This document shows positions 38,024 to 48,763 of a DNA stretch of 64,000 bases, one piece after another. The position numbers were made by a program, and so were the translations under genes. Where the stretch lies: contig NZ_JAUSTT010000016.1 in assembly GCF_030812995.1 (NCBI RefSeq), positions 62,001 to 126,000 of the forward strand, read 5' to 3'. Source of the stretch: Bacillus chungangensis (GTDB lineage Bacteria > Bacillota > Bacilli > Bacillales > Bacillaceae_C). The notes under the pieces were generated by a model. It was not told the origin of the DNA, did no database searches, and saw nothing but the letters and a program-made list of their open reading frames with translations. The first letter of the stretch is position 1. Every line of letters starts with the position of its first letter.

Positions 38024-38245
38024 ATAAAGTGAAACTTCCATGAGTGGGGATTTTCTATCATCCCCTACTGATAAGAAGTAGAACAAAGGCTAAGGTCGCA
38101 ACGTCCTGTTGCAACGCCTTTGTGACCGACATCCTGTCGGCCCGAACCAATCGGACATTTGACTTTCAGTTATCTCCCACCTAGACTTCTTGTTACTCTA
38201 ACTCTTGAGGTGGGGGTCTTGACTCGCAGTTAGATGTGGGATAAA
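38024..38245 (-). repeat. Structured dispersed element, copy 1 (222 bp)
   Basis: Bounded by ATAAA on both sides, it begins GTGAAACTTCCATGAGTGGGG and ends GTTAGATGTGGGATAAA (plus-strand reading). Four hairpins are visible: CAGTAGGGG-type stem at 38042-38073, nested ACAAAGGC...GCCTTTGT with inner GCAAC/GTTGC (38084-38123), CCGACA-TCC-TGTCGG (38127-38141), and CCCACCT...AGGTGGG (38175-38217). Orientation is given as minus by analogy with the IS200/IS605 remnant. Confidence 0.75.
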
Positions 38246-38367
38246 CAATGTTTTATGTTCTGTTTATTTTTTGCTGCTTAAATTAAATATATTTTTAGCA
38301 TAAGAAATCAAAAAGGTAGAACATAATAATAAAGAGGAAAATAAATTACAGGAAAGAAGAGGATACC

Positions 38368-41025
38368 GTGTCGTATAAAAAAGATGTTCATGAAACATTA
38401 CAAAAGCTTCATACAAATGCTAATACCGGGTTAACGAAAGAAGAAGCAGAAAATCGTCTTAAGCAATACGGAACGAATTCTTTTCAAGAGTTTAAACCGC
38501 CTTCTATGTTAAGGAGAATATGGGAGCAAATTAACAGTATGCTCATTTATATTTTAATTGGAGCTGCCATTATATCTTTCATAGTGGGCGAGGTTAGTGA
38601 TGCTGTTATCATTTTATTAGTCATTGTCATAAATGCGGTTGTTGGTGTAATTCAAGAGTCAAAAGCAGAAAAAGCTTTAGAAGAACTAAATAAAATATCT
38701 ACCCCAAAAGCAGTTGTGAAACGAAGTGGAATCATTCAAGAAATTCCATCAGAGCAAATTGTACCAGGCGATATTGTTATGATCGATGCTGGACGCTACA
38801 TTCCAGCAGATCTACGCTTAATCGAAACAATCAATCTAAAAATCGAGGAATCCTCTCTTACTGGAGAATCAATAGCTGTAGAAAAAGATGCTGCTTGGAT
38901 AACGGACAACGACATTCCTCTTGGGGAACAAAAGAATATGGCGTTTATGTCTACGTTATCAACATATGGCCGCGGAGCTGGAGTAGTTATTCATACAGGC
39001 ATGGATACAGAAATAGGGAAAATAGCCAAGATGCTTGGAACACAAGAAAAAGCGATGACACCATTGCAAAAGAAACTAGCTCAACTTGGAAAAATCCTAG
39101 GAATCGGAGCTATCATGATTTCCATCGTTATTTTCCTCATTGGTTTTTTTCAAGGGAGAGAACCAATTGACATGTTTTTAATTGCTGTCAGTCTTGCCGT
39201 AGCTGCTATTCCAGAAGGGCTCCCTGCTATCGTCACAATTGTCCTTGCGTTAGGTGTACAAAGAATGATAAAAAGAAATGCCATTGTCCGCAAACTCCCT
39301 GCTGTTGAAACATTAGGAGCAGTAAGCGTCATTTGCTCCGATAAAACAGGTACACTAACACAAAATAAAATGACTGTAACAAATATTTATGCAAATAATA
39401 AACGCATTCCGGTCAATCAATTAACAATAAACGATCAAACGGAACAAAGACTAATGGAAAATATCATTTTATGTAATGATGCGATTGCAACTGAGGAAGA
39501 GCGTACAGGTGATCCAACTGAAATTGCACTCGTGGAAGCAGCTCAAAAAGTAGGATACGATCAAAAACAAATAAACAACACATATCCGCGTATTTTTGAA
39601 ATACCGTTCGATTCAGAACGAAAAATGATGACTACCGTTCATCAAAAAGGCGACCATTATCTTGTCTTTACAAAAGGGGCACTTGAGCCGGTTCTTGATC
39701 GTACAGCGTATGTCGAAGAGAATGCTACTAAAATTCCTTTTACAAATGAACAAAGAGAAAAACTAATGGCGGAAGCAAACAACATGTCGAATGAAGCACT
39801 GCGCGTCCTAGCAATTGCATATAAAGAAATCGAAGCAGACAGCCCCTTAGACGAAACCGTTGAACAAGACTTTATTTTCCTCGGTCTGACCGGTATGATC
39901 GATCCGCCCCGTGAAGAAGTGAAAGCATCAATCACTCAATGTGATCGTGCTGGTATTAAAACCGTCATGATTACCGGAGACCATCAAAGAACAGCACTTG
40001 CTATCGCTAAAGAACTTGGCATTGCAGAACATGAGGATGAGACGATGACAGGCACAGAGTTAAATACGATCAGTGATGCAATATTACAAGAAAAAGTTGC
40101 TCATGTTCGTGTATTTGCCCGTGTCTCGCCAGAGCATAAAGTCCGGATCGTAAAAGCATTTAAAGCAAATGATAAAGTTGTCTCCATGACAGGTGACGGC
40201 GTTAACGATGCGCCATCGCTAAAGCAGGCTGATGTAGGAGTGGCAATGGGAATTACTGGAACAGACGTTGCGAAGGGTGCTTCAGATATTATCTTAACAG
40301 ATGATAATTTTGCAACGATCACCGCTGCTGTTGAAGAAGGGCGTAATATATATAAAAATTTAAAGAAAGCGATTCTTTTTCTGCTTTCCTGTAATCTTGG
40401 AGAAATCTTCGCCTTATTTTTGGGGATTTTAATGGGCTGGCCTGCACCATTAACAGCTATCCATATCTTATGGGTCAACTTAATAACTGACACGCTGCCG
40501 GCAATTTCCCTTGGCATTGACCCCGATGATCCAGATATAATGGAGGAAAAACCACGAGATCAGCATGAAAAAATCCTTTCTAAAGAAACGGGATTGTTTA
40601 CAATTTTTAACGGGCTGATCATTGGCTTATTAACTTTGTTTGCTTTTATCGAAGGACTGACGATTCATTCCAACGTTCGTTCTATTTTTGAACTTGATTT
40701 TTCCAATTTAAGTGAAGAAGCAATTATTTTTGCACAAACAATGGCATTTTCGGCATTAAGCATCTCACAGCTATTTCATTCCTTTAATTTGCGACATGAG
40801 AAAAAATCGATCTTTACGACAGGCATATTCAGCAATCCCTATCTCATTGGAGCCATACTTGTAGGAATTGCGATCCAAGTCATGATTGTCACTATTCCGA
40901 TTTTCAATCAGTGGTTTCACGTTGTTGCATTGGATATAGGGAATTGGTTGTTTATCCTTTGCTTAGCGGTTGTGCCAATCATTGTGAATGAAATCATCAA
41001 AGCGTTTAAACGAACAGTTGCTTAG
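38368..41025 (+). CDS. Calcium-type P-type cation ATPase
   Basis: An 885-residue P2-type ATPase with about ten membrane segments. Signature motifs are complete: TGES (actuator), the phosphorylation loop [19 protein letters not shown] and the hinge [16 protein letters not shown] in M4 and NLITDTLPA in M6 fit Ca2+ (SERCA/YloB-like) transport. It starts with GTG at 38368, supported by AGAGG. It is flanked by copies 1 and 2 of the dispersed element and sits between asnB and metK, so it may be an acquired segment. A Mn2+ specificity cannot be excluded. Confidence 0.92.
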   Translation: MSYKKDVHETLQKLHTNANTGLTKEEAENRLKQYGTNSFQEFKPPSMLRRIWEQINSMLIYILIGAAIISFIVGEVSDAVIILLVIVINAVVGVIQESKAEKALEELNKISTPKAVVKRSGIIQEIPSEQIVPGDIVMIDAGRYIPADLRLIETINLKIEESSLTGESIAVEKDAAWITDNDIPLGEQKNMAFMSTLSTYGRGAGVVIHTGMDTEIGKIAKMLGTQEKAMTPLQKKLAQLGKILGIGAIMISIVIFLIGFFQGREPIDMFLIAVSLAVAAIPEGLPAIVTIVLALGVQRMIKRNAIVRKLPAVETLGAVSVICSDKTGTLTQNKMTVTNIYANNKRIPVNQLTINDQTEQRLMENIILCNDAIATEEERTGDPTEIALVEAAQKVGYDQKQINNTYPRIFEIPFDSERKMMTTVHQKGDHYLVFTKGALEPVLDRTAYVEENATKIPFTNEQREKLMAEANNMSNEALRVLAIAYKEIEADSPLDETVEQDFIFLGLTGMIDPPREEVKASITQCDRAGIKTVMITGDHQRTALAIAKELGIAEHEDETMTGTELNTISDAILQEKVAHVRVFARVSPEHKVRIVKAFKANDKVVSMTGDGVNDAPSLKQADVGVAMGITGTDVAKGASDIILTDDNFATITAAVEEGRNIYKNLKKAILFLLSCNLGEIFALFLGILMGWPAPLTAIHILWVNLITDTLPAISLGIDPDDPDIMEEKPRDQHEKILSKETGLFTIFNGLIIGLLTLFAFIEGLTIHSNVRSIFELDFSNLSEEAIIFAQTMAFSALSISQLFHSFNLRHEKKSIFTTGIFSNPYLIGAILVGIAIQVMIVTIPIFNQWFHVVALDIGNWLFILCLAVVPIIVNEIIKAFKRTVA

Positions 41026-41048
41026 ATATATGAACGTATCATAAGACA

Positions 41049-41081
41049 AAGCCGGTTGATCATCGAAAGATCAACCGGCTT
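41049..41081 (+). terminator. Hairpin after the P-type ATPase gene
   Basis: A perfect 13-bp stem AAGCCGGTTGATC (41049-41061) with 41069-41081. No T run follows, and the element copy 2 begins 5 bases later. Confidence 0.6.
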
Positions 41082-41085
41082 CATG

Positions 41086-41142
41086 ATAAAGTGAAACTTC
41101 CATGAGTGGGGGTCTTGACTCGCTAGTTAGATGTGGGATAAA
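41086..41142 (-). repeat. Structured dispersed element, copy 2 (57-bp minimal form)
   Basis: ATAAAGTGAAACTTCCATGA is joined through GTGGGGGTCTTGACT to GTTAGATGTGGGATAAA. It equals copy 1 with everything between its two GTGGGG runs removed, so it looks like the product of a deletion between those short repeats. Confidence 0.75.
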
Positions 41143-41167
41143 CCGAAGCTAGACAAAGACAGCCCCT

Positions 41168-41614
41168 TTATTTTGGATTAGCTTTTGCTACTTCTCCATA
41201 TAAAAGCGCTTGCGCGATTCCAACAAAATATTCAGATTCACGGATGATATGGTCTAAGACTACAATTGCAGTCGGGTTTTTACTCACTGCTTCGCTTTGT
41301 GTTTTTATCTGTTCGCAAAGTTTAATAAAATCTAAACTTTGTTGCAAGCAAAACGAAACAAGCTGCAGAACATGCTGATATAATTGCATAGGTATATAAT
41401 GGCCTGATCGGATGACCGTCTCTATAAAACGAATAACTTCATGATGTGTTTGTGAAAGAGCTTTTTCCCATTCTTTTAAAGCACGAACATATTCTTGTTC
41501 TAATCCTTGTACAAGCTCACGAATAACGACAGTATGCTCTTCCTCTTGGTGCTTCCAAAATTCCGCTTCATCCAAAATACGCAATGGCATTTGATGCCCG
41601 TAATAAAATTGCAT
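41168..41614 (-). CDS. DUF2935-like helical protein
   Basis: A 148-residue mostly helical protein with EAEFWKHQEEEHTVVIRELV near the N-terminus, a pattern typical of DUF2935 repeats in Bacillus, here as a single unit. His and Glu spacing (HQEEEH and later HxxxE) suggests a four-helix bundle with a possible metal site. Function unknown. The ATG follows GGGAGGAG. It lies between copy 2 of the repeat and metK. Confidence 0.75.
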   Translation of the reverse strand: MQFYYGHQMPLRILDEAEFWKHQEEEHTVVIRELVQGLEQEYVRALKEWEKALSQTHHEVIRFIETVIRSGHYIPMQLYQHVLQLVSFCLQQSLDFIKLCEQIKTQSEAVSKNPTAIVVLDHIIRESEYFVGIAQALLYGEVAKANPK

Positions 41615-41774
41615 ACTCTCCTCCCGATTTTTATTCTTTTTTCAATATATGGGGAAGATAAATATTATATGCTAATCATTTCAATAAATCAGTCGATTTA
41701 GTTTAATCATCTAGAGAAACGGAGAGGTTTTTTCATTAGGAGAGGATTAACCCCAGAAGTGTCAATGAGGATGA

Positions 41775-41820
41775 GAAAAAAATAGTGAGAAGAGAGACAG
41801 GAAAATTCTCTCTTCTCACT
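41775..41820 (-). terminator. Terminator after metK
   Basis: A perfect 14-bp stem (41784-41797 with 41807-41820) is followed on the minus strand by ATTTTTTT. Confidence 0.9.
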
Positions 41821-41853
41821 ATTTTACGTAAAAATGTATAGCTAGCGATTTAT

Positions 41854-43056
41854 TTAAACACGCAATGCCGATGCTTTTAACTGCTCAGCTTTGTCTGTTC
41901 GTTCCCAAGGAAGATCTAAATCGTTGCGGCCAAAATGACCATATGCAGCTGTTTGCTTATAAATAGGCCTGCGCAAGTCGAGCATTTTCATGATTCCTGC
42001 TGGACGAAGATCAAAATGCTGACGTACCGCATCAATTAACGCTCCCTCATCTACAGCGCCAGTTCCAAATGTATCGATTGAAATCGAAACAGGCTGAGCA
42101 ACACCGATCGCATAAGCAAGTTGAACTTCACATTTATCAGCAAGACCTGCTGCAACGATGTTCTTAGCTACATAGCGAGCTGCATAAGCGGCGGAACGGT
42201 CAACCTTGGTCGGATCCTTGCCGGAAAATGCGCCGCCGCCATGGCGAGCGTAACCGCCGTACGTGTCAACGATTATTTTTCGGCCTGTCAATCCAGCATC
42301 ACCTTGTGGGCCTCCAATGACAAAACGGCCTGTCGGGTTAATAAAATACTTCGTATTTTCGTCGATCAATGTTTCAGGGACAACAGGCTTGATGACATGC
42401 TCCTTTAAATTACGCTGAATTTGCTCTAAGCTGATTTCCGGATGATGTTGTGCCGAAATGACAATCGTATCAATCCGTATTGGTTTTCCGCTTTGATCAT
42501 ATTCAACGGTAACTTGAGTTTTGGCATCAGGACGAAGATATGGCAAAATATCTTCTTTCCTTACTTCCGTAATCCGACGAGCAAGTTTATGAGCTAGCGA
42601 AATCGGGAGCGGCATCAATTCCTCCGTTTCGTTGCAAGCAAAGCCAAACATTAAGCCTTGGTCTCCAGCGCCGATTGCTTCAATCTCTTGTTGATCGTTC
42701 TCGCCATCACGTGATTCTAAAGCTACATCTACTCCAGCAGCAATATCAGGTGATTGCTCATCAATGGCAGTTAATACTGCACAAGTTTCCGCATCGAATC
42801 CATATTTTGCACGCGTGTAGCCAACTTCTTTAATCGTTTCACGCACAATTTTAGGAATATCGACATAAGTATTGGTAGTAATTTCTCCTGCCACTAGCAC
42901 TAATCCAGTTGTCACTGTTGTTTCACAGGCCACTCTTGCATATGGATCTTTTTCTAAAATCGCATCTAAAATCGCATCAGAAATTTGATCACATATTTTA
43001 TCAGGATGTCCTTCTGATACAGACTCAGAAGTAAATAAACGACGATTTCTGTTCAT
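41854..43056 (-). CDS. metK: S-adenosylmethionine synthetase
   Basis: A 400-residue enzyme forming SAM from methionine and ATP. Family motifs are [29 protein letters not shown] and the P-loop-like [16 protein letters not shown]. The ATG at 43056 follows AAGGAGG at ideal spacing; the longer upstream frame runs into the leader. Controlled by a SAM-I riboswitch in its leader. Neighbours asnB and pckA are as in B. subtilis. Confidence 0.98.
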   Translation of the reverse strand: MNRNRRLFTSESVSEGHPDKICDQISDAILDAILEKDPYARVACETTVTTGLVLVAGEITTNTYVDIPKIVRETIKEVGYTRAKYGFDAETCAVLTAIDEQSPDIAAGVDVALESRDGENDQQEIEAIGAGDQGLMFGFACNETEELMPLPISLAHKLARRITEVRKEDILPYLRPDAKTQVTVEYDQSGKPIRIDTIVISAQHHPEISLEQIQRNLKEHVIKPVVPETLIDENTKYFINPTGRFVIGGPQGDAGLTGRKIIVDTYGGYARHGGGAFSGKDPTKVDRSAAYAARYVAKNIVAAGLADKCEVQLAYAIGVAQPVSISIDTFGTGAVDEGALIDAVRQHFDLRPAGIMKMLDLRRPIYKQTAAYGHFGRNDLDLPWERTDKAEQLKASALRV

Positions 43057-43325
43057 ATTTATCCTCCTTGCAAACAAAATTTTCCGCAAAGATACTGGCA
43101 ATCCTTTACTTCCGAGAACCCTTAACGTTCAGATAGGAAGGATGGCAGCCTTCCAACCATTGATCGTGTAAAAACAATCATACACCGCTCAAAAAGCGTT
43201 CACTGAATACATGCCGACAGTATTTGCGGGGTCAAACTTTACGGTACTCCTTATCCTATTTATAATAGAGCATTTGCTGTTAGGCACGATCTCTTCTTTA
43301 TATTTTTAGGCTGAAAAAGACTATA

Positions 43326-43371
43326 CGAAAAACAAAAACCTTTCGTCTATACTATGATAGAGGAAAGGTTT
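43326..43371 (-). terminator. Riboswitch-controlled terminator of metK
   Basis: AAACCTTTC (43336-43344) pairs with GAAAGGTTT (43363-43371); on the minus strand it is followed by TTGTTTTTCG. It lies directly downstream of the SAM aptamer. Confidence 0.85.
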
Positions 43372-43393
43372 GGGTTTTACTATCTGCCTTTCA

Positions 43394-43500
43394 CTCTTAT
43401 CGTCCAAGGATTTTTTCCTTGCCGCAGGTTAGCACCTTTCACAATTTTGAAGGTTGCTGGGTTTCTCAGGGCCTGTCCCTCCACCAACTCGGGATAAGAG
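43394..43500 (-). promoter_or_regulatory. SAM-I riboswitch aptamer (S box)
   Basis: The minus strand reads CTCTTATCCCGAGTTGGTGG AGGGACAGGCCCTGAGAAAC CCAGCAACC...GGTGCTAACC TGCGGCAAGG...GATAAGAG, all classic S-box segments in order with closing P1 helix. SAM binding should favour the downstream terminator. Confidence 0.97.
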
Positions 43501-43517
43501 TATCCGTACAATATATG

Positions 43518-43546
43518 ATCATAACGTAAATTGACGAATGTTGCAA
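43518..43546 (-). promoter_or_regulatory. Sigma-A promoter of metK
   Basis: TTGCAA and TATGAT on the minus strand are separated by 17 bases; the start point would fall about 10 bases before the riboswitch. Confidence 0.7.
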
Positions 43547-43813
43547 CAATTTTTGTTTTTAAAAAATGGATTTAATGGAATTATTGATTTTTAGCAGTGT
43601 GTATAAGGAGCATTTCTAAAACCTATATACAATTTAAAATCGATCCTACAAAAATGATATATTTATCCAAACATTTCATCCAGAGTTAATTATGCCAGCA
43701 GCATATTCAAGAATACATGCTTTATTTCTTTTTCAATGAATATATTTGCTTTTTTTCTTCACTATGTCACTTCAATTCAAAAATAATGTTACAATTTTAC
43801 TTATTGTTATGAA

Positions 43814-43923
43814 ATAAAGTGAAACTTCCATCAGTGGGGGTTTTCTATCATCCCCCACCTAAACTTCTTGATTACTCTAACTCTTGAGGTGGGGGTCTTA
43901 CTGCCAGTTAGATGTGGGATAAA
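43814..43923 (-). repeat. Structured dispersed element, copy 3 (110 bp)
   Basis: Bounded by ATAAA. It contains only the two outer hairpin modules (CAGTGGGGG/CCCCCAC and CCCCCACCT/AGGTGGGGG) and lacks the central double-hairpin part of copy 1. Confidence 0.75.
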
Positions 43924-44396
43924 GGACTATTTTCGTTATCATCATCAATGTACTTGATACAATAACTTCTCCTCCTCTTTTTCAAAATCGTTAATATCCT
44001 TTACCTATACGTTGATAATAAGTAAGTAAAGCTTGTATCGTCCATATATTCCCCTTTATTTGACATCTTTATTTACATCTTATTAGAAATAACTCAAGTT
44101 ATCGTAAAGTCTAGGTTTATCAGAAAACAGAAAGTAAACTTCTTCCTCGTAAATTTCCGATCAGTTTGAGCTTATACAATAAGGAAAGCTTCAGCAGCGG
44201 TACATCACTCAAAAAAAATGATTTTCCTTTTTGAAGGACGTTGCGAGCCTCTTTGTATTAGATAATCTCCACTAAATAATTTGCATCGCTTGCCTAAATG
44301 ATGAAATGAAAGATACGATCTCTTGTATATAAATGAAGGCTTTTTTTAGCATATATTTTTTCATTAAATAGACAAAAAAATCCACGATAAATAGTA
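43924..44396. other. Intergenic region upstream of pckA
   Basis: AT-rich sequence without a credible ORF. Nothing recognisable before the pckA promoter. Confidence 0.35.
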
Positions 44397-44424
44397 TAGA
44401 CTATTTCATTTAATGTGTTATACT
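44397..44424 (+). promoter_or_regulatory. pckA promoter overlapped by a CcpN-type operator
   Basis: TAGACT and TATACT are 16 bases apart. TGTGTTATACT at 44414-44424 fits the CcpN consensus TRTGHYATAYW at every position and overlaps the -10 box. In B. subtilis CcpN represses pckA and gapB on glycolytic carbon sources. Confidence 0.6.
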
Positions 44425-44477
44425 ATTTGTGAGTGAAGATGCAAATATAAAATCTAAACAATAAAGGATGGTTTTTA

Positions 44478-46064
44478 ATGAGTTCAGTAAGCTTATCTAA
44501 TAGATTAACAGAACTGTTAAACGGAAAACACGTTCATACACAGCTAGCCGTCCCACAGCTAGTTGAAAAAGTCTTAGACCGCCGCGAAGGAAAGCTAACC
44601 TCTTCGGGTGCGATTCAAGCAGAGACAGGTAAATATACTGGGCGTTCCCCCAAAGATAAGTTTATCGTAGAAGAAGAGACTGTGAAAGATAAAATCGAGT
44701 GGGGAACGACAAATCAACCAATTTCGCAGGCGGCATTTGATCAACTTTACAACAAAGTGATGAACTACTTAAAAACTAAAGAAGAACTTTTTGTTTTTAA
44801 AGGCTATGCTGGTGCTGATCAAAAACATCGGCTTCCGATTCAAGTCATTAACGAATATGCTTGGCATAACCTGTTTGTCCATCAGCTTTTCATCCGGCCA
44901 ACAAAAGAAGAATTAGCTTCACATGAAGCAGAATTCACCATTATCTCAGCTCCAAACTTTAAAGCTGATCCTAAAGTAGATGGGACAAATTCAGAAACAT
45001 TTATTATTATCTCATTTGAAAAACGTGTTGTTTTAATTGGCGGAACAGAATATGCTGGAGAAATGAAAAAATCGGTATTCTCCATTATGAACTATCTATT
45101 GCCTGAAGCAAATACGTTATCGATGCATTGTTCAGCAAATGTTGGAGTTGAAGGAGATGTAGCATTATTCTTCGGCCTATCTGGTACAGGGAAAACAACA
45201 CTGTCCGCTGATCCAAATCGCCGTTTAATTGGAGATGATGAGCACGGCTGGTCACCAAACGGCGTCTTCAATATCGAAGGCGGCTGCTATGCAAAATGCA
45301 TCGGGCTTTCTCGGGAAAAAGAACCACAAATATATGATGCAATCCGTTTCGGTTCTGTTTTAGAAAACGTCATCCTTGATGAGGAAACTCGTATTCCTGA
45401 TTATCATGACACAATTTTAACAGAAAATACACGAGCAGCTTATCCACTTCATGCAATGGATAATATCGTGGATCCGAGTATCGCTGGCCATCCAAATACA
45501 ATCATTTTCTTAACGGCAGATGCATCTGGAGTCTTGCCTCCGATCAGCAAGCTTTCAAAAGAACAAGCAATGTACCACTTCCTTAGTGGCTATACATCTA
45601 AGCTTGCTGGAACGGAACGAGGCATTACCTCGCCGCAAGCAACTTTTTCGACATGCTTTGGAGAACCATTCCTTCCATTGCCTGCTACTCGCTATGCAGA
45701 AATGCTCGGAAGAAAAATAGACGAACATCATGTGCAAGTTTTCCTAGTGAATACGGGGTGGACAGGTGGAGAATACGGAGTAGGCAAGCGAATGGAACTA
45801 AGCTATACACGTTCCATGATCCAAGCAGCATTAGAGGGAGAACTAACAAATGTTGAAACAATCCGCCATGAGATTTTCGGATTAGAAATCCCTCTACACG
45901 TAACTGGTGTTCCCGACGACGTTCTGCAACCCCAAAAAACTTGGAAAGATCAGAACGAATATGTGCAAAAAGCAAAAGAGCTTGCAATTAAATTTAAAGA
46001 TAACTTTAAAAGATTTTCCTCCGTTTCACCTGAAGTCGAAAAAAATGGTGGACCTCAAATATAA
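44478..46064 (+). CDS. pckA: Phosphoenolpyruvate carboxykinase (ATP)
   Basis: A 528-residue gluconeogenic enzyme converting oxaloacetate and ATP to PEP, CO2 and ADP. The P-loop is [15 protein letters not shown], followed by the metal site LIGDDEHGW, and [11 protein letters not shown] binds oxaloacetate. Length is normal. The ATG follows AAGGATGG. Probably repressed by a CcpN homologue. Opposite orientation to metK as in B. subtilis. Confidence 0.98.
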   Translation: MSSVSLSNRLTELLNGKHVHTQLAVPQLVEKVLDRREGKLTSSGAIQAETGKYTGRSPKDKFIVEEETVKDKIEWGTTNQPISQAAFDQLYNKVMNYLKTKEELFVFKGYAGADQKHRLPIQVINEYAWHNLFVHQLFIRPTKEELASHEAEFTIISAPNFKADPKVDGTNSETFIIISFEKRVVLIGGTEYAGEMKKSVFSIMNYLLPEANTLSMHCSANVGVEGDVALFFGLSGTGKTTLSADPNRRLIGDDEHGWSPNGVFNIEGGCYAKCIGLSREKEPQIYDAIRFGSVLENVILDEETRIPDYHDTILTENTRAAYPLHAMDNIVDPSIAGHPNTIIFLTADASGVLPPISKLSKEQAMYHFLSGYTSKLAGTERGITSPQATFSTCFGEPFLPLPATRYAEMLGRKIDEHHVQVFLVNTGWTGGEYGVGKRMELSYTRSMIQAALEGELTNVETIRHEIFGLEIPLHVTGVPDDVLQPQKTWKDQNEYVQKAKELAIKFKDNFKRFSSVSPEVEKNGGPQI

Positions 46065-46093
46065 TATAACGAAAAAACACACTAGTATTAGTA

Positions 46094-46139
46094 GGGGCTG
46101 TTCCCAAAGTGTCATAAAAATGACTTTTGGGAAAGCCCC
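46094..46139 (+). terminator. Terminator after pckA
   Basis: GGGGCTGTTCCCAAAGT pairs with ACTTTTGGGAAAGCCCC across a 12-base loop with minor mismatches; GTTCTGTTT follows. Confidence 0.75.
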
Positions 46140-46312
46140 GTTCTGTTTAATTGGAAAAAAATTGATGAGGAGGTAATCGACTAAATTGGTGATTTATAAG
46201 CCAATCAAGCTGTTTATATCTAAGGCAATCCATTTTGAAAACCGCTTAATCATCCGATCCGTACAGCGATCATGCGACAGAACCTAAAACAAGGAAAAAC
46301 AACTTATTTTTC

Positions 46313-47113
46313 TTATTGGTTACTATATCTTTGCTCTTTCATCCATTGACATAACGCTTGCACAATCATCCTATTTTTAGCAGGAGGAAAATAATGCGTA
46401 TATGTAGGAAAGTACCATGATTCAACTGGCTTCTTTAACTGCAGCAAGTGATTTTCCAACCGATAGGCATGCTCCACTGAAACATGTTCATCTTTACATC
46501 CATGAATAATTAACACAGGAGCTTCCAGTTTTTCCAACTGATATAAAGGAGTTCGCGCTCGATAACGGTCAGGAAATTTCTTTGGGGTTCCTCCAATCAC
46601 TCGTTTCATCATTCTCCGTAAATCTTTCCGTTCATCATAGGTTAAAAACATATCTGAAACACCGCCCCATGTGACAATAGATGCCACTTCACTGCACGTA
46701 ATCCCTGTTAATAAAGCCATTACTCCTCCGCGTGAAAAACCAAAAACATGTACTTTTTTCCCAGTAGTACGAGAATATACTTGCAGCACCTGACATGCCG
46801 AAATTGCATCATTGCGATCATGGCCTGCAAAATCTTCATTCCCTTCTCCGCCCCTATTCCCGCGGTAAAAGGGAGCAAGTACAATAAACCCTTCCGCTGC
46901 AAATTGTCCAATTCTTGCTGGCCTTACCATACCAACATTTTTGATTCCGCCGCGCAAATATAAAAAGCCATCATAGCATCGATCATCATCTGGCTCAGCT
47001 AATAAAGCTTTCACCCTTAGGCCATCAGATAAATAAGTAACAAGAAACATCCTGATTTTTGGATTAGGTGATGGAAAGGGAATCTTCGTTAAAAATAAGA
47101 CGCTGTTCGGCAT
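46313..47113 (-). CDS. ytmA: Alpha/beta hydrolase YtmA
   Basis: A 266-residue alpha/beta hydrolase of the prolyl-oligopeptidase-like (S9) group. The nucleophile Ser is in VFGFSRGGVMAL, with an acid in IHGCKDEHVSVEHA and the terminal His in TYTHYFPP. The oxyanion region is YLRGG. Substrate unknown. The start at 47113 follows GGAGAGG at about 10 bases. Located between pckA and ytlA as in B. subtilis; the small gene ytmB usually found here is not seen. Confidence 0.88.
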   Translation of the reverse strand: MPNSVLFLTKIPFPSPNPKIRMFLVTYLSDGLRVKALLAEPDDDRCYDGFLYLRGGIKNVGMVRPARIGQFAAEGFIVLAPFYRGNRGGEGNEDFAGHDRNDAISACQVLQVYSRTTGKKVHVFGFSRGGVMALLTGITCSEVASIVTWGGVSDMFLTYDERKDLRRMMKRVIGGTPKKFPDRYRARTPLYQLEKLEAPVLIIHGCKDEHVSVEHAYRLENHLLQLKKPVESWYFPTYTHYFPPAKNRMIVQALCQWMKEQRYSNQ

Positions 47114-47133
47114 ATGATTGAATCCTCTCCTTT

Positions 47134-47459
47134 ATAAAGTGAAACTTCCATCAGTGGGGGTTTTTATCATCCCCCACTGATAAGAATTAGAACAAAAGCT
47201 AAGATCGCAGGCGTCCTCGAAAAGGAAACCGCTTTTCTTCGTGCGATGTATCGCTGCCGAAGCTTTCCTTGTCCTGTTGCAACGCCTTTGTGACCGACAA
47301 AGCATTTTTTCTTCGTGCGATGCTGATTCAAGAAGCTTTCCTTATCCTGTCGGCCCGAACCAATCGAACATTTGACTTTCAGTTATCCCCCATCTAGACT
47401 TCTTCGATTTTTTTACTCTCTGAGGTGAAGGTCTTACTGCCAGTTAGATGTGGAATAAA
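47134..47459 (-). repeat. Structured dispersed element, copy 4 (326 bp, with loop insertions)
   Basis: Same ends as copy 1 (ATAAAGTGAAACTTCC...GTTAGATGTGGAATAAA). Relative to copy 1 it carries a ~58-bp insert in the loop of the GCAAC/GTTGC stem and a ~50-bp insert in the loop of the CCGACA/TGTCGG stem. Both inserts contain TTTTCTTCGTGCGATG and end GCTTTCCTT-TCC, so they are related to each other and are themselves hairpins. Confidence 0.8.
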
Positions 47460-47675
47460 GTGTTACAAATAAAAAATCCTTTGTAAATATGTTAAGCGTT
47501 CGAGAAAATGGGCATTCACACATTTTTTTAGCATGACATACCATATGTTAAATGGCAGCAGAGAACAAATGTGACAATTGAAACGAATTACAGTTTTCCT
47601 ATTTTTATTCTAAAAAAGATCTCTGCTAAAAGCGACTTTTAAGCTGTCAAGCTAGAAAAGGCAAGGAGGATGTCT

Positions 47676-48677
47676 ATGCGTATTCGTTTCACATTATGGA
47701 TCACTTTATTCATTGCAAGTTTACTTGTGTTTGCAATCACAGCATGCACTCCCAAGAAAAATGTTGAAAAAATAAGGTTGTCTGAAGTTACCCGCTCCAT
47801 TTTTTATACCCCTCAATATGTCGCATTAGAAAAAGGGTTCTTTACTGATGAAGGGTTAGATGTAGATTTAAAAACAGCATGGGGCGGCGACAAAGCGATG
47901 ACCGCACTTTTGTCTAATAGTGTTGATATTGCTCTCGTAGGTGCAGAAACATCTATCTATGTTTATACCCAAGGCACGAATGATCCAATTATAAATTTCG
48001 CACAATTAACACAAACAGATGGCACATTTCTTGTCGCACGCGAGAAAACAGAAGAATTTAACTGGGAACAATTGAAAGGTGCTGTTTTTCTTGGTCAACG
48101 CACAGGAGGAATGCCGCAAATGGTCGGAGAATATGTGCTAAAAAAACATGGCATCGATCCTCATCACGACTTATCACTCATTCAATCAATTGATTTTGGC
48201 AATGTTCCAAATGCCTTTGCTTCAGGAACAGGAGATTATGTTCAACTTTTTGAGCCAACAGCTTCGATTTTTGAGCAAGAAGGAATCGGCCATATTGTTG
48301 CTTCTTTTGGAGAAGAGTCAGGCCAAGTTCCTTATACGACATTTATGGCAAAACAAAGCTTTTTAAAAGAGAAGCCAGAAACAATCGAAAAATTTGTTCG
48401 TGGAATCTATAGAGGTGAACAATGGGTACAAAATAACGAACCAAAAGTAATTGCTGAAGTTGTTGCCCCTTACTTTGATGATATAGATGCTGATACGATT
48501 GCAATGGTTATAGAGCGTTATAAAAAACAAGAATCTTTCGCAACCAATCTCCTTTTAACAAGAGATGGCTGGAATCATCTTCAATTGATGATGAAAGAAG
48601 CTAATGAACTGTCGGAGGAGGTTCCGTATGAAACACTAGTAAATACGAAAATGATAGATAAAGTTATGAAAGAATAA
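47676..48677 (+). CDS. ytlA: ABC transporter substrate-binding lipoprotein YtlA
   Basis: A 333-residue SsuA/THI5-like (NMT1) binding protein with a signal peptide and lipobox AITAC. The conserved FYTPQYVALEKGFFTDEGLDVDL and GAETSIYVY are typical of periplasmic-binding proteins for sulfonates or pyrimidine thiamine precursors. The second ATG (47676) is chosen because AAGGAGG lies 6 bases upstream; the ATG at 47670 touches it. First gene of ytlACD. No thiamine riboswitch is visible upstream, so the ligand remains open. Confidence 0.92.
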   Translation: MRIRFTLWITLFIASLLVFAITACTPKKNVEKIRLSEVTRSIFYTPQYVALEKGFFTDEGLDVDLKTAWGGDKAMTALLSNSVDIALVGAETSIYVYTQGTNDPIINFAQLTQTDGTFLVAREKTEEFNWEQLKGAVFLGQRTGGMPQMVGEYVLKKHGIDPHHDLSLIQSIDFGNVPNAFASGTGDYVQLFEPTASIFEQEGIGHIVASFGEESGQVPYTTFMAKQSFLKEKPETIEKFVRGIYRGEQWVQNNEPKVIAEVVAPYFDDIDADTIAMVIERYKKQESFATNLLLTRDGWNHLQLMMKEANELSEEVPYETLVNTKMIDKVMKE

Positions 48678-48763
48678 TTTCTCGCTTTCATTTAGCATAA
48701 TGGTTTTTCAACAACACTACAGCCAATAAAAATTTGATTATGCAAATAGAGGTGTTTCTCAAG

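Noticed and set aside
46181-46289. 36-codon ORF after pckA with a distant GAGGAGG, considered as ytmB
   Set aside because: The sequence does not resemble YtmB and the spacing to the start is too long.
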